Positions 1 through 11,396 of a stretch of DNA of 64,000 bases are shown here, piece by piece. Both the position numbers and the translations under genes were made by a program. The first letter of the stretch is position 1. The number at the start of each line of letters is the position of its first letter. This DNA comes from Carallia brachiata (lineage: Eukaryota; Streptophyta; Magnoliopsida; Malpighiales; Rhizophoraceae). The notes below the pieces were generated by a model, which searched no databases, was not told the DNA's origin, and saw only the letters and a program-made list of their open reading frames with translations. Where the stretch lies: the NCBI GenBank assembly GCA_021464245.1, contig JADCRB010000067.1:372001-436000 (forward strand), in the 5' to 3' direction.

Positions 1-890
1 AGCTTCGTCCCACTCGAAGTTGACATCCTTCTTCATCAACCGATGGAAAGGTTGACATCTCCCAGCTAAATTGGAGATGAAACGGCGAATGTAAGCCAGC
101 TTTCCTTGTAGACTTCATAGCTCGTGCAGGTTTTTAGGTTCAGGCATCTTTTGAATTGCCTCAACCTTTGACTGATCAACTTCGATTCCATGATGGCACA
201 CCACGAACCCAAGAAACTTTCCTGATGTGACACCGAATGCGCACTTGAGAGGGTTCATTTTGAGCTGATGCCTCCGAAGTCTTTCGAACACTGTCTTGAG
301 ATCCTCGAGGTGGTCTTTGCGCTTCTTAGTCCCCGAAGTCATCAACATAACATTCTACAATCTTGTGCAGCATGTCATCAAAAAATTTTTGCATAGCACG
401 TTGATAAGTGGTGCCAGCATTTTTCAATCCAAACGGCATAACTTTAGCAGTATATACCTTTTGGGGTGCGGAATGCTGTCAACTCCTCGTCTTCTGGTGC
501 CATTCTGATTTGGTTATAGCCTGAAGAACCATCCATGAAAGACAATGCTTCGTGACCCGTTGTTGCATCGACTGTGATCTCCGTTATGGGCAACGGAAAG
601 TCATCTTTCGGGCAGGCCCTGTTAAGATCTCGAAAATCAACACATACCCTCAACTGTCCATTCTTCTTTCTTACCGGGACAATGTTGGCAATCCACGTTG
701 GGTAGGTAACCTCTCGGATGAAGCCAGCATTGATCAGCTTGTTAACCTCCTCCTCGATTTGTGGAATGAGTTCCGGGCAGAATCGTCGTTGTGGCTGCTT
801 GACAGAACGAACACCTTTCTTTACTGCTAGATGATGCACCGCAATTTTTGGGTCAAGTCCAGACATTTTTTTGTAACTCCATGCGAACAC
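1..890 (-). pseudogene. Ty3/gypsy reverse transcriptase remnant
   Basis: Read on the minus strand from 890 downwards, this encodes the fingers and palm of a plant Ty3/gypsy reverse transcriptase. Visible motifs are CVDFRDLNRACPKDDFPLP, FMDGSSGYNQIRMAPEDEE, MPFGLKNAG, the catalytic YVDD (338-349) and KFLGF near 215-230. The frame breaks twice: after the FRTPKGIY motif near 445 and just past YVDD near 340. RNase H and integrase would lie left of the window. Protease and most of gag are not visible to the right, so the element looks internally degraded. In the family this enzyme copies element RNA into DNA; this copy cannot do so as written. Confidence 0.9.
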
Positions 891-1091
891 GTCCCTGTAT
901 TAACTTAATACCTGAACATATTCTTGCTCTTCTTCTGCAGTAAGTAAAGTACTTACAAATGTAGGTCGGGGATCATCTTCTAGACACATAGTGTAGGACT
1001 GGGATGGTGCTTGCAGATGGAGCCTCCTATAGGCGAAGTTCGGCTAGCTGTGGCTGCTTCTCACCTGTTAGGGTCTGCATTGTTGTATTGT

Positions 1092-1260
1092 CGCCTTTTA
1101 TACTCGTGCGAGGCAGGAGTGTTGAATTGTGGTGTCGCCTTTTATACTCGTGCGAGGCAGGAGTGTTGAACTGTTGAGCTGTTCGCCTTTTATACTCGTG
1201 CGAGACAGGAATGTTGAACTGTTGAGCTGTTCGCCTTTTATACTCGTGCAAGACAGGAGT
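1092..1260. repeat. 44-48 bp minisatellite, four copies
   Basis: The core CGCCTTTTATACTCGTG begins at 1092, 1136, 1184 and 1232, spaced 44, 48 and 48 bp. Each copy continues with a purine-rich stretch and TGTTGAACTGTTGAGC. It lies inside the retrotransposon, between the gag-like and RT remnants. Confidence 0.85.
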
Positions 1261-1264
1261 GTTT

Positions 1265-1430
1265 TGTTGAACTGGTCAGCTGTGGAGCCGGAGAGTTGGT
1301 GAGCTGCTGAGCTATTGAGCTGCTGAGTTGTTGAGCTGTTAAGCTGCTGAGCTGTTTGGTGAGCTGCTGAGCAGTTGAGCTGCTGAACTGTTTGGTGAGC
1401 TATTGAGCTGCTGAGCTGGACTTTGATTCA
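1265..1430. repeat. Imperfect GAGCTGCT short tandem repeat
   Basis: Repeated GAGCTGCT, GAGCTGTT and GAGCTATT words at roughly 9-12 bp spacing. They continue the GTTGAGCTGTT end of the preceding minisatellite, so the two probably share an origin by slippage. Confidence 0.75.
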
Positions 1431-1559
1431 GGGTTTAAGTTTTACCCTCGAATCTGGATTTGGACTTGGAATTTAGATTTGGGCTTTGAGCCCGAGTTTA
1501 GCACGAGTTTATGTTTGGCTTTAAATTTGAGTCGGGATTTGAGATTTGCCCCCGAATCT

Positions 1560-1815
1560 AAATTTGAATTTTTTTTGTGCTTCTTTTTTTTTCTTTTTTT
1601 TTTGCATTTTTTTAATCTTTTTTGAATTTTTTTTGCATTTTTTTATTTTTTTATTTTGTTTTATTTTTTTCTTTTTTTTTTTTTGCTTTTTTTTTTAGAA
1701 CTTTTTTTTTGCTTTTTTATTTTTATTTTCTTTCTTTTTTTTTTGAATTTTATTTCTTTTTTTTTGCCTTTTTTTTTTGAGAATTTTTTCTTTTTTTTTT
1801 TATTCTTTTTAACAT
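1560..1815. repeat. T-rich low-complexity tract
   Basis: Almost entirely T with scattered A, C and G (A-rich on the element's coding strand). No coding signal. Confidence 0.8.
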
Positions 1816-1819
1816 AGCA

Positions 1820-2688
1820 GTAGTTCTGAAATTTACCTGCTTTATTGGGTTAGGTCGAAATGCATTTCTGACCTGATAACATGGAAGCATTTTTTTCAAA
1901 CTAGACATGACCCATCCCACTCGGAAATGAGCTTGTGGCTGAGTCGGTACTATCGTCCTTTTGTTGATCCGATTGGCTAAAAACTGTGCCCCCAAATCGA
2001 GATGATTGAGAACGATCTTCGCGGTTGACAGCATCAGTGGGTTGGGCTTGGTGATGCCCTTTGCTGACGTTGTCCATTTGCTGACCTAATTTCTTCATAT
2101 TTTCAATCAACTGTGCATATCCGCTAATCAGCCGTGAATATCAGCGGTTTAAATCTGCAAACATTTTTTCTATGTTGGTGGTGTTGGTCAGCCTGACGTC
2201 AGCATTGGTAGATGGTTCTCCACGGAAGACTGTTGTAGAGGGCCCGTCTGATCTTTCCTGACTTGTTTCAGCACAATGCGTTGGATTTTGCTGTTCAACA
2301 GAATTTGATGCTCTATAGAAGACTGGAGTAGAGGGATCTTCTTCTTCCTCTGTGTTCGTTTGTGCAGAATAGGTTGGATTCTGCTGTTGTTGGATAGAAT
2401 TTGATGCTCTACCCCTAACTTCGGTGGGGGTAGATGATCGATTCCTCCGTTTGGTGGCGGAGTCGCGTGAGAAATGTAACTGTTGTGTGAACTGCAGGTC
2501 TTCTATTTTAATTCTGTTGGTGGCGAGGAACCTTGTCTTTGCGCGAGTCTGTGGACTCTTTTGAGTGGCAAGAAACTGTGTCCGTCCACGGGTTTGTGGG
2601 CCCGTGTACCCGAGTAGGTAGTTGATGCAGGCAATGGAGCAGTTGGCTTCTTGTCGGTACCCTCAATTGTACTTCTCTTTGGTGCCAT
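1820..2688 (-). pseudogene. gag-like N-terminal remnant of the gypsy element
   Basis: On the minus strand an open stretch starts with MAPKRSTIEGTDKK at 2688, just inside the primer-binding site and purine-rich leader, where gag begins in plant gypsy elements. It stops near 2503. Further short open pieces (for example 2110-1901, starting MIENMKKLGQQMDNV) are polar and Gln/Ser-rich. No zinc knuckle or protease motif is visible. The gag assignment rests on position and composition, not on a recognised domain, and it is frame-broken. Confidence 0.45.
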
Positions 2689-2714
2689 TTGATGAAGCTG
2701 GATACCTGCAGGAA

Positions 2715-2915
2715 ATTTTCTTTTCTTTTTTTTTTAACTTTTTACTTTTTTACTTTTTTACTTTTTACTCTTTTTTTGTCTTCTTCTCTGTTTTGTCTTT
2801 TTCTTTTTTTTTCTTTTTTTCTCTTTCTTTCTTCTTTTTCTCAGCTCTTTTCTTTTTCTTTTTTTTCTTTTCGCCGCTGTTTCTTTTTGCTTTTTTTTTA
2901 TTTTTTTTTTTTAAG
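2715..2915. repeat. Pyrimidine (T/C) tract in retrotransposon leader
   Basis: About 200 bp almost all T/C on the plus strand, i.e. a purine tract between the primer-binding site and the gag-like start on the element's strand. Long apparent plus-strand reading frames of Phe and Leu here are compositional artefacts. Confidence 0.75.
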
Positions 2916-2939
2916 AAACAAAAGATGGGAGGTGAAGAG

Positions 2940-2956
2940 GTCCCACCGAGCGTGCC
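2940..2956 (-). other. Retrotransposon primer-binding site
   Basis: The minus strand reads TGGCACGCTCGGTGGGA directly downstream of the putative LTR end. This is the TGGCACGC..GGTGGGA form common after 5' LTRs in plant Ty3/gypsy elements. It fixes the element's orientation as minus and the inner LTR edge at about 2964. Confidence 0.7.
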
Positions 2957-2963
2957 AAAAATT

Positions 2964-3980
2964 TGTAACAGATAATTTTCGAGTCTAAAACAATTAAACT
3001 CAAAAATACAAAAATAAATTACAAATAAAAATATAAAAATAAAAGAAAATTTATGTGGGGTCGATCTCCGTAGATCCTCCGATTAGTATTCCTTTTTTGA
3101 CTCCGTCAAGGGCTGCACGAGCTTGATCTTGACAGAAATAATTTTCACAGCTTTTTCTTGAATTGGGTAGACTGAAACTGGATCTGATTTGGACGTTTTG
3201 ACTACGGTTAAGAACCGCAGAGACCTGATCTGAACCGATCTGGCTTAATTTCACCGAGGGTCGAAGGGACTTGTTCTCGGATGAACTGCCTAGATTTTGC
3301 TGAGGGCCCTATGAGGCTTAATCCCAGCCGGATTTGCAATATTTTGATATTTTGGATATTTTCTCTCTTAGATTCTGATTTGAGGCGACTGGAGAGTGTA
3401 TACCCAAAATATTTTTGAAAATGTGTATGATGAATATTCTAGGTCTTTACTTTAGAAGATCGCACTTAATAGCGTCTAAAGCGTATATGCCCAAAATATA
3501 AAAACGTATGGAAGAGAATGTTTTCTCTTTTTGGGGCAATTGCAAATTGGATTTCCTTTGCAATTCCAATTTGCAATTGTTGCTGCCCCGTGTTTGTTTT
3601 TTTTTTTGGTTTTTGTGGTGTGATTGGCTTGTTGATTTCTCTGGAGATTCTTTCGATAATTGATTTTGCAATCTTTTGCTCATGCCTTTGAAGCTTACAA
3701 TGCTGCCTATTTATAGGCTTTTGAAAGGCACTATTTCAACTACCAAGGATGATATTTTTTAGTGATTTTCCTCGTTAGGTAGCTCCCCTTTGAAATTAAA
3801 TGGTTGCCTTTTGACATTGGATGGCCACCTTCTAGAGGACGTGCATGTGTTTGCTGTCCAAGTTTGAAGAACAAGCTGCAACATGCATGCATTTGCCCAC
3901 CATGCTTAAAAAAATTCACCATGCATGCATCACGCGGATCTCTTTTTTTTTTTTTTTTTTTTTTTTCTAGAAGTTGACCC
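2964..3980 (-). mobile_element. 5' LTR of the gypsy element (outer edge approximate)
   Basis: The inner edge is TGTAACAG at 2964 (the minus strand ends ..CTGTTACA), just outside the primer-binding site. A TATA box reading CCTATAAATAGGC on the minus strand lies near 3706-3718, placing U3 to the right. The outer edge is uncertain: a TG..CA boundary fits GTTGACCCA ending near 3980. No second LTR is in the window, so this cannot be confirmed. The LTR abuts the hAT remnant and probably inserted into it. Confidence 0.55.
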
Positions 3981-3984
3981 ATTC

Positions 3985-5720
3985 AGCCTTCCAGATGCAT
4001 ATATATATATATTTTTTTTTTATATTTACAAATTGCACTACAAATGATGCCATGATTGAGTTAATAAGATCTAAACTGGATGATGATGATCTTTTAGGTC
4101 ATGGTAACTTTTTGCATATGCGTTGTGCTGCTCACATTTTGAATTTAATAGTTAAAGAAGGTTTGGATGTAATTAGGGTTGGTATTGAAAAGATTCGCGA
4201 TAGTGTTTGCCATTGGACTGCTACACCGAAAAGGAAGGAGAGATTTGAAGAAATAGCGAAGCAAATGAAGCTTAGTACCACCAAATGCTTGAGCCTTGAT
4301 TGTCCAACTAGGTGGAATTCGACCTTTTTAATGCTACAGACAGTAATTTCTTATAAAGAAGTTTTTTGCTGATTGAAAAGAATAAAAGAACCACATTATT
4401 CTGATTGTCCTAGTGAAGAGGATTGGAGGTTTGCAAGAGAAATTTGTGAGAAGTTACAATTATTCAATAAAGTCACATTGTTATTTTCTGGAACAAAGTA
4501 TCCTACTGCAAACTTGTTTTTTCCACAAATTTGTGAAATCAAACTTGCATTGGAGGAGTAGAAGTCCTCTCCAAGTGAAGTGATACAGTCTATGGTAGAA
4601 AACATGTTGGAAAATTTTGATAAATATTGGAATGTGATTCATGTTGTTATGGGAGTTGCTATTGTTTTGGATCCTAGATACAAAATGTCTTTGGTTGAAT
4701 TTTATTTTGATCGTCTTTTTGGTTTGGAGAGTTCTGTCCATGTTATGGGAGTTGCTATTGTTTTGGATCCTAGATACAAACTGTCTTTGGTTGAATTTTA
4801 TTTTGATCGTCTTTTTGGTTTGAATTTTATTTTGATCGTCTTTTTGGTTTGGAGAGTTCTGTCCATGTTATGGGAGTTGCTATTGTTTTGGATCCTAGAT
4901 ACAAAATGTCTTTGGTTGAATTTTATTTTGATCGACTTTTTGGTTTGGAGAGTTCTGTCCATGTGAGTAAGATTAAGCGTTCTTGTCTTGATTTGGTAAA
5001 TGAGTACCAATTGCGAAAATCAAGCTCAATAGATGTTACTGCATTTCATACGGATTCATTGACTTCTGGCAGTAGTAGCACAGTTACTTCTGCGTCTACT
5101 TTTTATTTGCATTTGAGGCAAAAGAAAAAACAAAAGATCGGATCTTCTAAATCAGAGTTGGACTTCTACCTAGAAGAGGATGAAGTGCCATTTTCTCCAG
5201 ATTTTGATGTCTTAAATTGGTGGAAGGTGTATGGAATGAAATTTCCAACATTGCAAGTCATTGCTCGAGATATATTTGTTATTCCTGTGTCTACAGTAGC
5301 TTCCGAGTCTGCATTTAGTACTGGTGGAAGAATCATAAGTCCCCATCGCAGTAGACTACATCCAGACACTGTGGAAGCTATTATGTGTACTCAAAATTTT
5401 TTGTGGGCTGCTGAAAAAAGGAGTAAGTATAATGACTTATTCATTATTTATATTTTTATATCTATTTGTTGAGATTTATTTATAGGTTTTTTTTTTTTTT
5501 CATACAGGTGGTATGATTGGAGTTATGGGAGAAATAACAAACTGCATGTTAAATGAGGATATTGACACCGATGAGATAGGTCTTTTCCAAAATTTAATTT
5601 AAATTGGGACATAAAATATTTTAAACATCTTAGATGTTATATACATTTTTTCTATTTTACAGAAAGTCAATGTTCCCAAACTGAAGATCAAGAATTGATG
5701 AAGTGAAAGATGGAACTCGA
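3985..5720 (+). pseudogene. hAT-superfamily (RICESLEEPER-like) transposase, broken
   Basis: The translation holds the hAT catalytic-core segment HMRCAAHILNLIVKEGLD, then CPTRWNSTFLML, DPRYKMSLVEFYFDRLFG and the C-terminal dimerisation domain (LNWWKVYGMKFPTLQVIARD, then VSTVASESAFSTGGR). These match plant Ac/RICESLEEPER proteins. The N-terminal BED zinc finger is missing; the retrotransposon LTR lies where it should be. In-frame stops sit at 4370-4372 and 4559-4561. An internal repeat (4646-4962) shifts the frame. Short tail exons follow to about 5700. It lacks an intact reading frame and should be inactive. Confidence 0.88.
4646..4962 (+). repeat. Internal tandem triplication in hAT transposase
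   Basis: A 96-bp block beginning GTTATGGGAGTTGCTATTG occurs at 4646-4741, 4742-4866 and 4867-4962. It codes for GVAIVLDPRYKMSLVEFYFD. The middle copy carries an extra 29-bp duplication of TGAATTTTATTTTGATCGTC and a few following bases, which shifts the frame. The copies differ by only a few bases, so the event is recent. Confidence 0.9.
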
Positions 5721-6303
5721 ATGTTATTCCTTCAATTAGTCGCTTTCAGCAAGTCATTCATGTTATTTTTCTTTAAATTTTCATGGACCAATTTGTTGCC
5801 TTTAGTGTTTGCATTTTGGAGCATTGCTTTAATGAGGATACTCATCCAGTTTATTTTGTAATATTGAATTATTTGGAATTTCTATGCGTTGTTGTAGCTT
5901 CCATGGTGCCTTTTATATAAGCAGATTGGTTGCTAGTCTCAAAAGGGATAACATAGTGCTGTTGCATAACAATGTCAGAGTATCCATGTGTATTTTGACC
6001 ATCACTTGATGAGTTATTTGAATTTTGATATTAAATTGCTTCCCACACAATAGGCATTCCCTTAATGACAAGTTGAAAGCCCGTAGAAGTTCAAAATTGT
6101 TTTAGTGATGAAGTCATTTTGTAAAACCTGAGAAGTTCAAAATTTGAATGGGTATGGGGCGGGGATGGGGATCCCCAATTCCCAGCGGGGACGGAGATTA
6201 AAATTTTTTACCCACTGGAGACGGGGACGGGGACAAAATTAATAAACGGGTATGGGAAACGGAGGGGGCGTCCCCGTCCCCGACCCTCTCCATTGCCATT
6301 GCT
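5721..6303 (+). mobile_element. 3' non-coding end of the hAT element
   Basis: AT-rich DNA follows the transposase tail. It ends in a GC-rich stretch (6150-6300) full of GGGGACGGGGA and CCCCGTCCCCG words, typical of hAT subterminal regions. Similarity to the other array units begins right after it, at TGCCCTCTC near 6305, so this is the right edge of the insertion. No clear 8-bp target duplication can be read because the left end is gone. Confidence 0.6.
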
Positions 6304-6642
6304 ACTGCCCTCTCACGCCTTTTTACGTCTCAGTTATCTCCATAGCCAAAGGAAAGCAATAATTGGTTTATCAAAAGGAAATCTTTTCCCGTCGTATGCG
6401 CCACCTTGTTTGCTATTATTCCAATCCTCCAAAAGCATCATTTTGGGTAGATTTTATTGTATTGTCCCTGCCAAATTTATGATTTGCTCCACTGAAATTT
6501 TCATATTACTCCTACTTAAAAATATTTCTTCAACTCATTATTTTTGTTTTTTTTTTTTTATGTGTACGTGGATTTTGCTTCTGCTAACAAATATTTCTAA
6601 ATCTTTTTTCTTCACCACTCCACCAAGGGTTCTGATCAAACG

Positions 6643-6834
6643 GAACTTCCACCAAGTCGGTTTTGGCACACCAATCGCTCCCTGGAAAATCTTGGCTCAA
6701 ACCTAATGGCCTCATTGTGTTGCTTCACTTTGGCAGCGTCCCAGTTCTTGTTGTCTCATTAGCCCATACTGATCGTGAGATCAGGAAAACCATTGATCTC
6801 GTCTTTGCAAACAGGCCTAAATCAAGAATCGCCC
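6643..6834 (+). pseudogene. CYP71A-like exon 1, N-terminal fragment (U1)
   Basis: The translation gives [10 protein letters not shown], then after a one-frame shift [32 protein letters not shown]. This is the start of a CYP71A P450 from the proline-rich hinge through beta-1 to the B-helix region. No start codon, membrane anchor or later part is present. The same fragment precedes each EIF1AD-like copy in the array. It has the frame shift and stops, so it is a relic. U1 differs from the others at several bases (for example TDREIRKT against TDHEIMKT). Confidence 0.8.
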
Positions 6835-7405
6835 CACACCTAACACGGATAAGACATTTTTATAATCTTGACAACAAAAATTTAAAATTTAAATGAAAAA
6901 TTTTAACACACTTAGAAGTGAAGACACATTGTACATTTATATTTGTTTTTTGGTCATTTTTCTGTGTAAAGTGTAAACAACACAATAACCTATTTGCTTG
7001 AACTCATATATATTAATAATTTTCAAACTTAAAATTATCACACAAGACATACAAGAATCACAAACCAAATACAGTAGAAAACTACTGAAAATAAGATCTA
7101 GAATAGGTTTTACCACCAAAAAATAATAATAATCTAGAATAGACATTTCTTCTTTTTTATTGGTCATTATAGATTTTTTTTTTTTTTTTTTTTGAGCTAG
7201 TAGTCCAAGGGAGATGGGGGATGATGAAGGAGATATCTAAATTCAAAACCCAAATCTATCAATTAAAAACTACAACTTCTAACTACCTCAATTATTATTA
7301 TTATTTTTTGGTAAATCAATTATTATTAAGTTCTCTATGCAAATTTTCTTTTTTTTTTGGTTTACATGCAAATTTTCTTTTATGGATTCCGACGAAAATG
7401 TTGAG
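6835..7405. other. AT-rich spacer (U1)
   Basis: Non-coding, AT-rich sequence with homopolymer runs. It is shared with the equivalent place in U2-U5. No gene or clear transposon end seen. Confidence 0.6.
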
Positions 7406-7998
7406 AAAACATAGGCCTGGTTTAGAGGGCTATAGGCTATTTGTCTCCACTTTTCAGGCCCAGAAATCTTGGCCCATGTATTTTCACCGAATCGGAGGGT
7501 GTGCGACTGCTCCGGATTGCTACCGAAAACCACAAGATTCTCATAGCGCCACGCGCGTCCGTCGACGACCCTAAAAGGGGTTTATCTGCCATACATCAAT
7601 AAACTTAACAATATCTTTCAAAGAAAATCCCTGCAATCCCAAGAAGAAAATTTTGGCGAAGAACCATCTGTCCATTTGGGTATGTCCAATTTTCTAATTC
7701 ATCAATGGTTTGCATTCATCCGCTATATGGGTTTGTAATGGATTATTGAGACTCTGGCTTTAAACAGCGTTCAAAGCCTTTTTCGGTTATTTTAAGTTGA
7801 AATTATGCTTTTAGGAAATTTTCTCGAGTCTAAAAGCCTTAACGTATGCATTTTTCAAGTAATTAACTAGAAGGGGTTGCACTACAGTCCCTTCTGATGA
7901 TTTTTGACGTGTTTGTTTGAATTGAATATCCTTTAATAAGGTTGATGCTAAATTTTAAATTGCTGTGTTCTTGGTAGGTTATAATTTTTGAAGGGATA
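7406..7998 (+). promoter_or_regulatory. EIF1AD-like promoter and 5' UTR (U1)
   Basis: Contains plant site II-type elements, GGCCCA and TTGGCCCAT, near 7458-7477. A likely 5' UTR exon follows, ending at GGGTATGTCC near 7675-7687, with an intron up to TTGGTAGGTT near 7970-7980. The same layout is seen in all five units. Site II elements are typical of growth and translation genes. Confidence 0.55.
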
Positions 7999-9091
7999 TT
8001 GAAGTCAGGAAGGAAGAATCTGAAGAAGGCAGCAGAGAAACGTAGCTTGACACTTGAAGATGGCCAAAGCATCATGCAAGTGGTGTCTGTTAGAGGTTCC
8101 AATCTCATTGAGGTACCAACCAACCCTTCTACATCAACGGCTTTGTTTCTCAGCAAGTTTTGTCAGGAAGAATGAACTTCTTTCCACCAAAAGGTGGCCC
8201 CTTTTTTTAAAAAATGAATAAGTGAATAAATATTCTTATGCTTGATCATCATGAGTTGCAATTTGAACATTTGATGAGATCCAGTGCTTGTGACTGCATG
8301 TTCATTTGTAAGATGCCGATTTTTGTACCTTGCTCAAGGTAATGGATGGAAAAGGTGAGAAGTTATTGGCATTGTTCTGGAGTCTGGTAGCAAGGTGGCA
8401 TGTATCGTTTCTCGAGTGCTCTTTCACGAGCAAGTTTGTACACTTCAGAAGTCTCATGATTGGTCCGTCCTCTTGACGCCCTAAAACTAAGCATCTTGTA
8501 TGAAATATTTGATGCAATTCAGCTCAACATGCTGCTTCTGAGCGATGCTTTCTTCTGGTTGTTGAGACAATTTGTTTATCTTTTACTACAAATGTCCTCA
8601 CATGCTCTGTATAGCCTTCATTTTTGGTCTAACATGCTCCTTGATCACTTTGATTTTTTGCTCTCAATGTTTGTTGGGTATCACCGTTTGCATATTAGAT
8701 TGTCTTAAGTGCAGTCATGAACCACAAATACCATGGTCTTTCCAACATTTTAGTTCAAAACACACATATGCTAGCTTCTGCTGCGGTGTTCTTTTGCTCT
8801 GAACATCTTCGTTCTCCATTTTTTGTTGCTGATGTATAGCTTGTTTTTTGTATCATAATCTAATCACGTGAGTGCAGGCCACAATTATTGAAACCTAGAG
8901 CTTTTCAAGATGCAACTCAAAACTTGAATGAGAACACTCCACCACAACCAAACAATGAGCTGCTCTACTTCAGTGATGATGATGGGCTTCCCCCATTGGA
9001 AGCCAGTATGAACAGACTGAAGCCATTAGAGCTTCAAACCTATGAAGAGTCAAATTTTAGGATCAGATGCAGATTCTTGAATGAACTATGA
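7999..9091 (+). pseudogene. EIF1AD: EIF1AD-like RNA-binding protein, degraded copy (U1)
   Basis: Coding exon 1 (7999-8112) gives the eIF1A-like start GRKNLKKAAEKRSLTLEDGQ, but the initiator ATG seen in the other units is TTG here. The central part is lost: GGCATTGTT at about 8370 joins directly to CTGGAGTCTGG, removing the end of exon 2, the intron and the start of exon 3. The remaining exon 3 keeps CAG (Gln) where U2-U5 have a stop. The last exon (near 8878-9091) is open, with an acidic patch LLYFSDDDGLPPLEAS. Family proteins carry an S1/OB-like eIF1A domain that binds RNA. This copy cannot make it. Confidence 0.85.
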
Positions 9092-9475
9092 CATGGAAGA
9101 CATGGCACTTACTTTTATAGCCGTCTCAACAACCAAAGGTGACCTACTAATCAGGGAGCGATGTAGGGAGGCGTCTGAGTGTCTGCGCTTCATAACATGG
9201 TAGAGTCAAAGACTACAATCTAACAATTCTGTGTAAACTAGTCTAACGTTGATTTTGTGGTGCTCTGATGGCCTTGCAAATTTTGAAACGATGAACAAAG
9301 TTCTTTTCTGGTATGGTCCCGGTCCTCTTACGAGGGTCTAAATCGCATATTTGAACTTTCTCAGTTCCAATGTAATCGAGTATTTACAGTTTTTCTAATC
9401 TCATCTTTGAAGTAAACATGAAATCTTTTCCGATAATCAACATCATAAAGTTAACCATTTGACTTGCTTTCATTT
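9092..9475. other. EIF1AD-like 3' flank (U1)
   Basis: 3' untranslated and downstream sequence shared with the other units. No separate gene seen. Confidence 0.6.
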
Positions 9476-10780
9476 CTAACCATCTGTTTGTTTATCGAAT
9501 GAAAATATTCATCGGATCTTTATATTAATGACATTTTCTTTCTCGGGTGCATTGGCGTGCGAGTTTTTATTTTTTAAAATATTATTGAAAAAAACAACCT
9601 GATTCTTTATCATATCAAATAAAAACACATCTCCTCACTATCTCATGTAAGCAATTCCACGTTACTATAGACAAATGGATTTAGGTGCTAATGACCTATT
9701 CAATTTAGTGGGTGTTTTCTTTACAGAGTTAAAAAAAAAAAAAAAAGACGGAGAGAGAGAGAGAGAAAGACAGACTGATGTGAGAATTATTATTCTAAAG
9801 TATGAATTTAAAAAAAAAAGGGAATTGAATCATATAATAAACAAATTTTCATTAGCTTATATTTATGGCTAGCTAATAGCCTAATAGGCAATGTAAATTG
9901 GCTATGTATTTAATATGGGATCTTGTGTCAAATTGGAGGTGGCATTGGCAACCTAAGGAAGAAGGTACCCAATCAAAGCTGAACCCGAAATGAACTAATA
10001 ATTTCTTGGAATGTTTGGCGCTATACGGAATAGGATGGTGAAGATATTTATATTTATTGGAACTATTCATATCGCCATTACTTATCATAATTTATTGTGT
10101 ATGTATAATGAATACAATAACCTTTCAAAGACGCTGCAATAGGTAGAAATTAGATTCTATTTTAAATTTTTTATATTTTAATCTTGAAAAATAAAAATAT
10201 GATATTTATGATAATAAAAAAATTACTTTAATTATTTAACTTATAACTGAATGAATCTTTTAATACAAACAATCGAAACAATAAAAGATCATGATAACAA
10301 ATGTGTTGCAATATATCATTATATCATTATAATCTTTAATATGAATGACTATATAAGATGAAAGATCATAATTAATTAAGTCTATAAAAATGTCCAAACG
10401 CATCGTTAGCGTCAACCATAGGTGCAAAAGCCGAATTAAACTAGAACCAAAAGAAAAAAGGTTACATGTATGGCTCATCTTACATATGGGTTCATACGGG
10501 GTATTATTATCAACATTAACAGTAAATTTTTCAATGATTTTGACATATAATGACAATTAACGATTAAAAAATTATAAATTGATAATAAATTCTAGCAGAA
10601 ACAGTAAAAAAAAAAAAGAGGTCAGCACAAATAGGAGAGAAGTAGCTCTACTTTTTGATGAAAAAAAAAGAATTCAAAGAGGAACGGACTTTACATCAAA
10701 CAAAAAATATTGTGTTAAATGTATTTATTTATATTTATTAGTTTTTTTACTGCACTTACATCGGAATTGAGACTTGCTTT
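9476..10780. other. U1-specific AT-rich insertion
   Basis: Sequence on both sides (CATTTCTAA before, TTCAAATAAAAAGCTGCTA after) is contiguous in U2-U5, so about 1.3 kb is extra here, or was lost there. It is AT-rich with a GA microsatellite (9748-9770) and poly-A runs. No transposase, LTR or gene is recognisable. Confidence 0.55.
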
Positions 10781-11396
10781 TGTGCGTTAATTTATCTTCA
10801 AATAAAAAGCTGCTAACTATTATTAGGTAGCCCCAGACTGCTCCCATAACTAACAATCTTTGAAACCTACTTTCTGTCTATGATGACATAAAACCTCCTC
10901 AGCCACATTAAAGGCCCCCTTTGATGACGTAGTTCTAGTAGAAATATCACTGGTTCTTAAGATGATGGGCCGCTTCTTCTGTACCCCAGCACAACGTTGC
11001 AGCTGTCACTTTTTGGCATCCGAACCTCAGACGGGGCACCCATTAACGAACAATTTTCTCGCGTCTTCGGTATGTGGCTGCGAACTGCTTACGTCCAAAC
11101 GGACTGATAACGTTACAGAAAACAAATTTTTCTGCAGTGATGGTGATGGGGGGATCCCGTCGATTAATCCGATGGAAACCTTGTTTTTATTAAACGTTGT
11201 CAATGCCAGGAACAGTCCTAAGAACACTCCAAAAATATCCATACAAGCGGACAGAGATGGCCCAACATACGAGGCAAGCCAAGGTGTGGGTGTGGCGTAA
11301 GAAAATTGACTTGGTGGATGTTTGGCTTTTCTTTCGCTGCTCCCACAAGGGCTAATGATATGATTGAGCACCATAGATTGTTAACAGGAAACTCTG
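10781..11396 (+). promoter_or_regulatory. CYP71 upstream region (U1), without inserts
   Basis: Immediate upstream DNA of the U1 P450. It has a TGACGTAG (TGACG/as-1-like) word near 10924-10931 and a single GGGCCGCTTCT block near 10967, where U2-U5 carry a 32-bp tandem duplication. The LTR-like insert of U2-U4 is absent: CGCTGCTCCCAC at 11335-11347 is uninterrupted. Confidence 0.5.

Noticed and set aside
1092..1260. Regularly spaced repeats resembling a CRISPR array
   Set aside because: The whole unit repeats with no unique spacers, and the context is a plant retrotransposon.
2622..2988. Two long plus-strand open frames rich in Phe, Leu and Ser
   Set aside because: They are translations of a pyrimidine tract in the retrotransposon leader; composition alone explains them.
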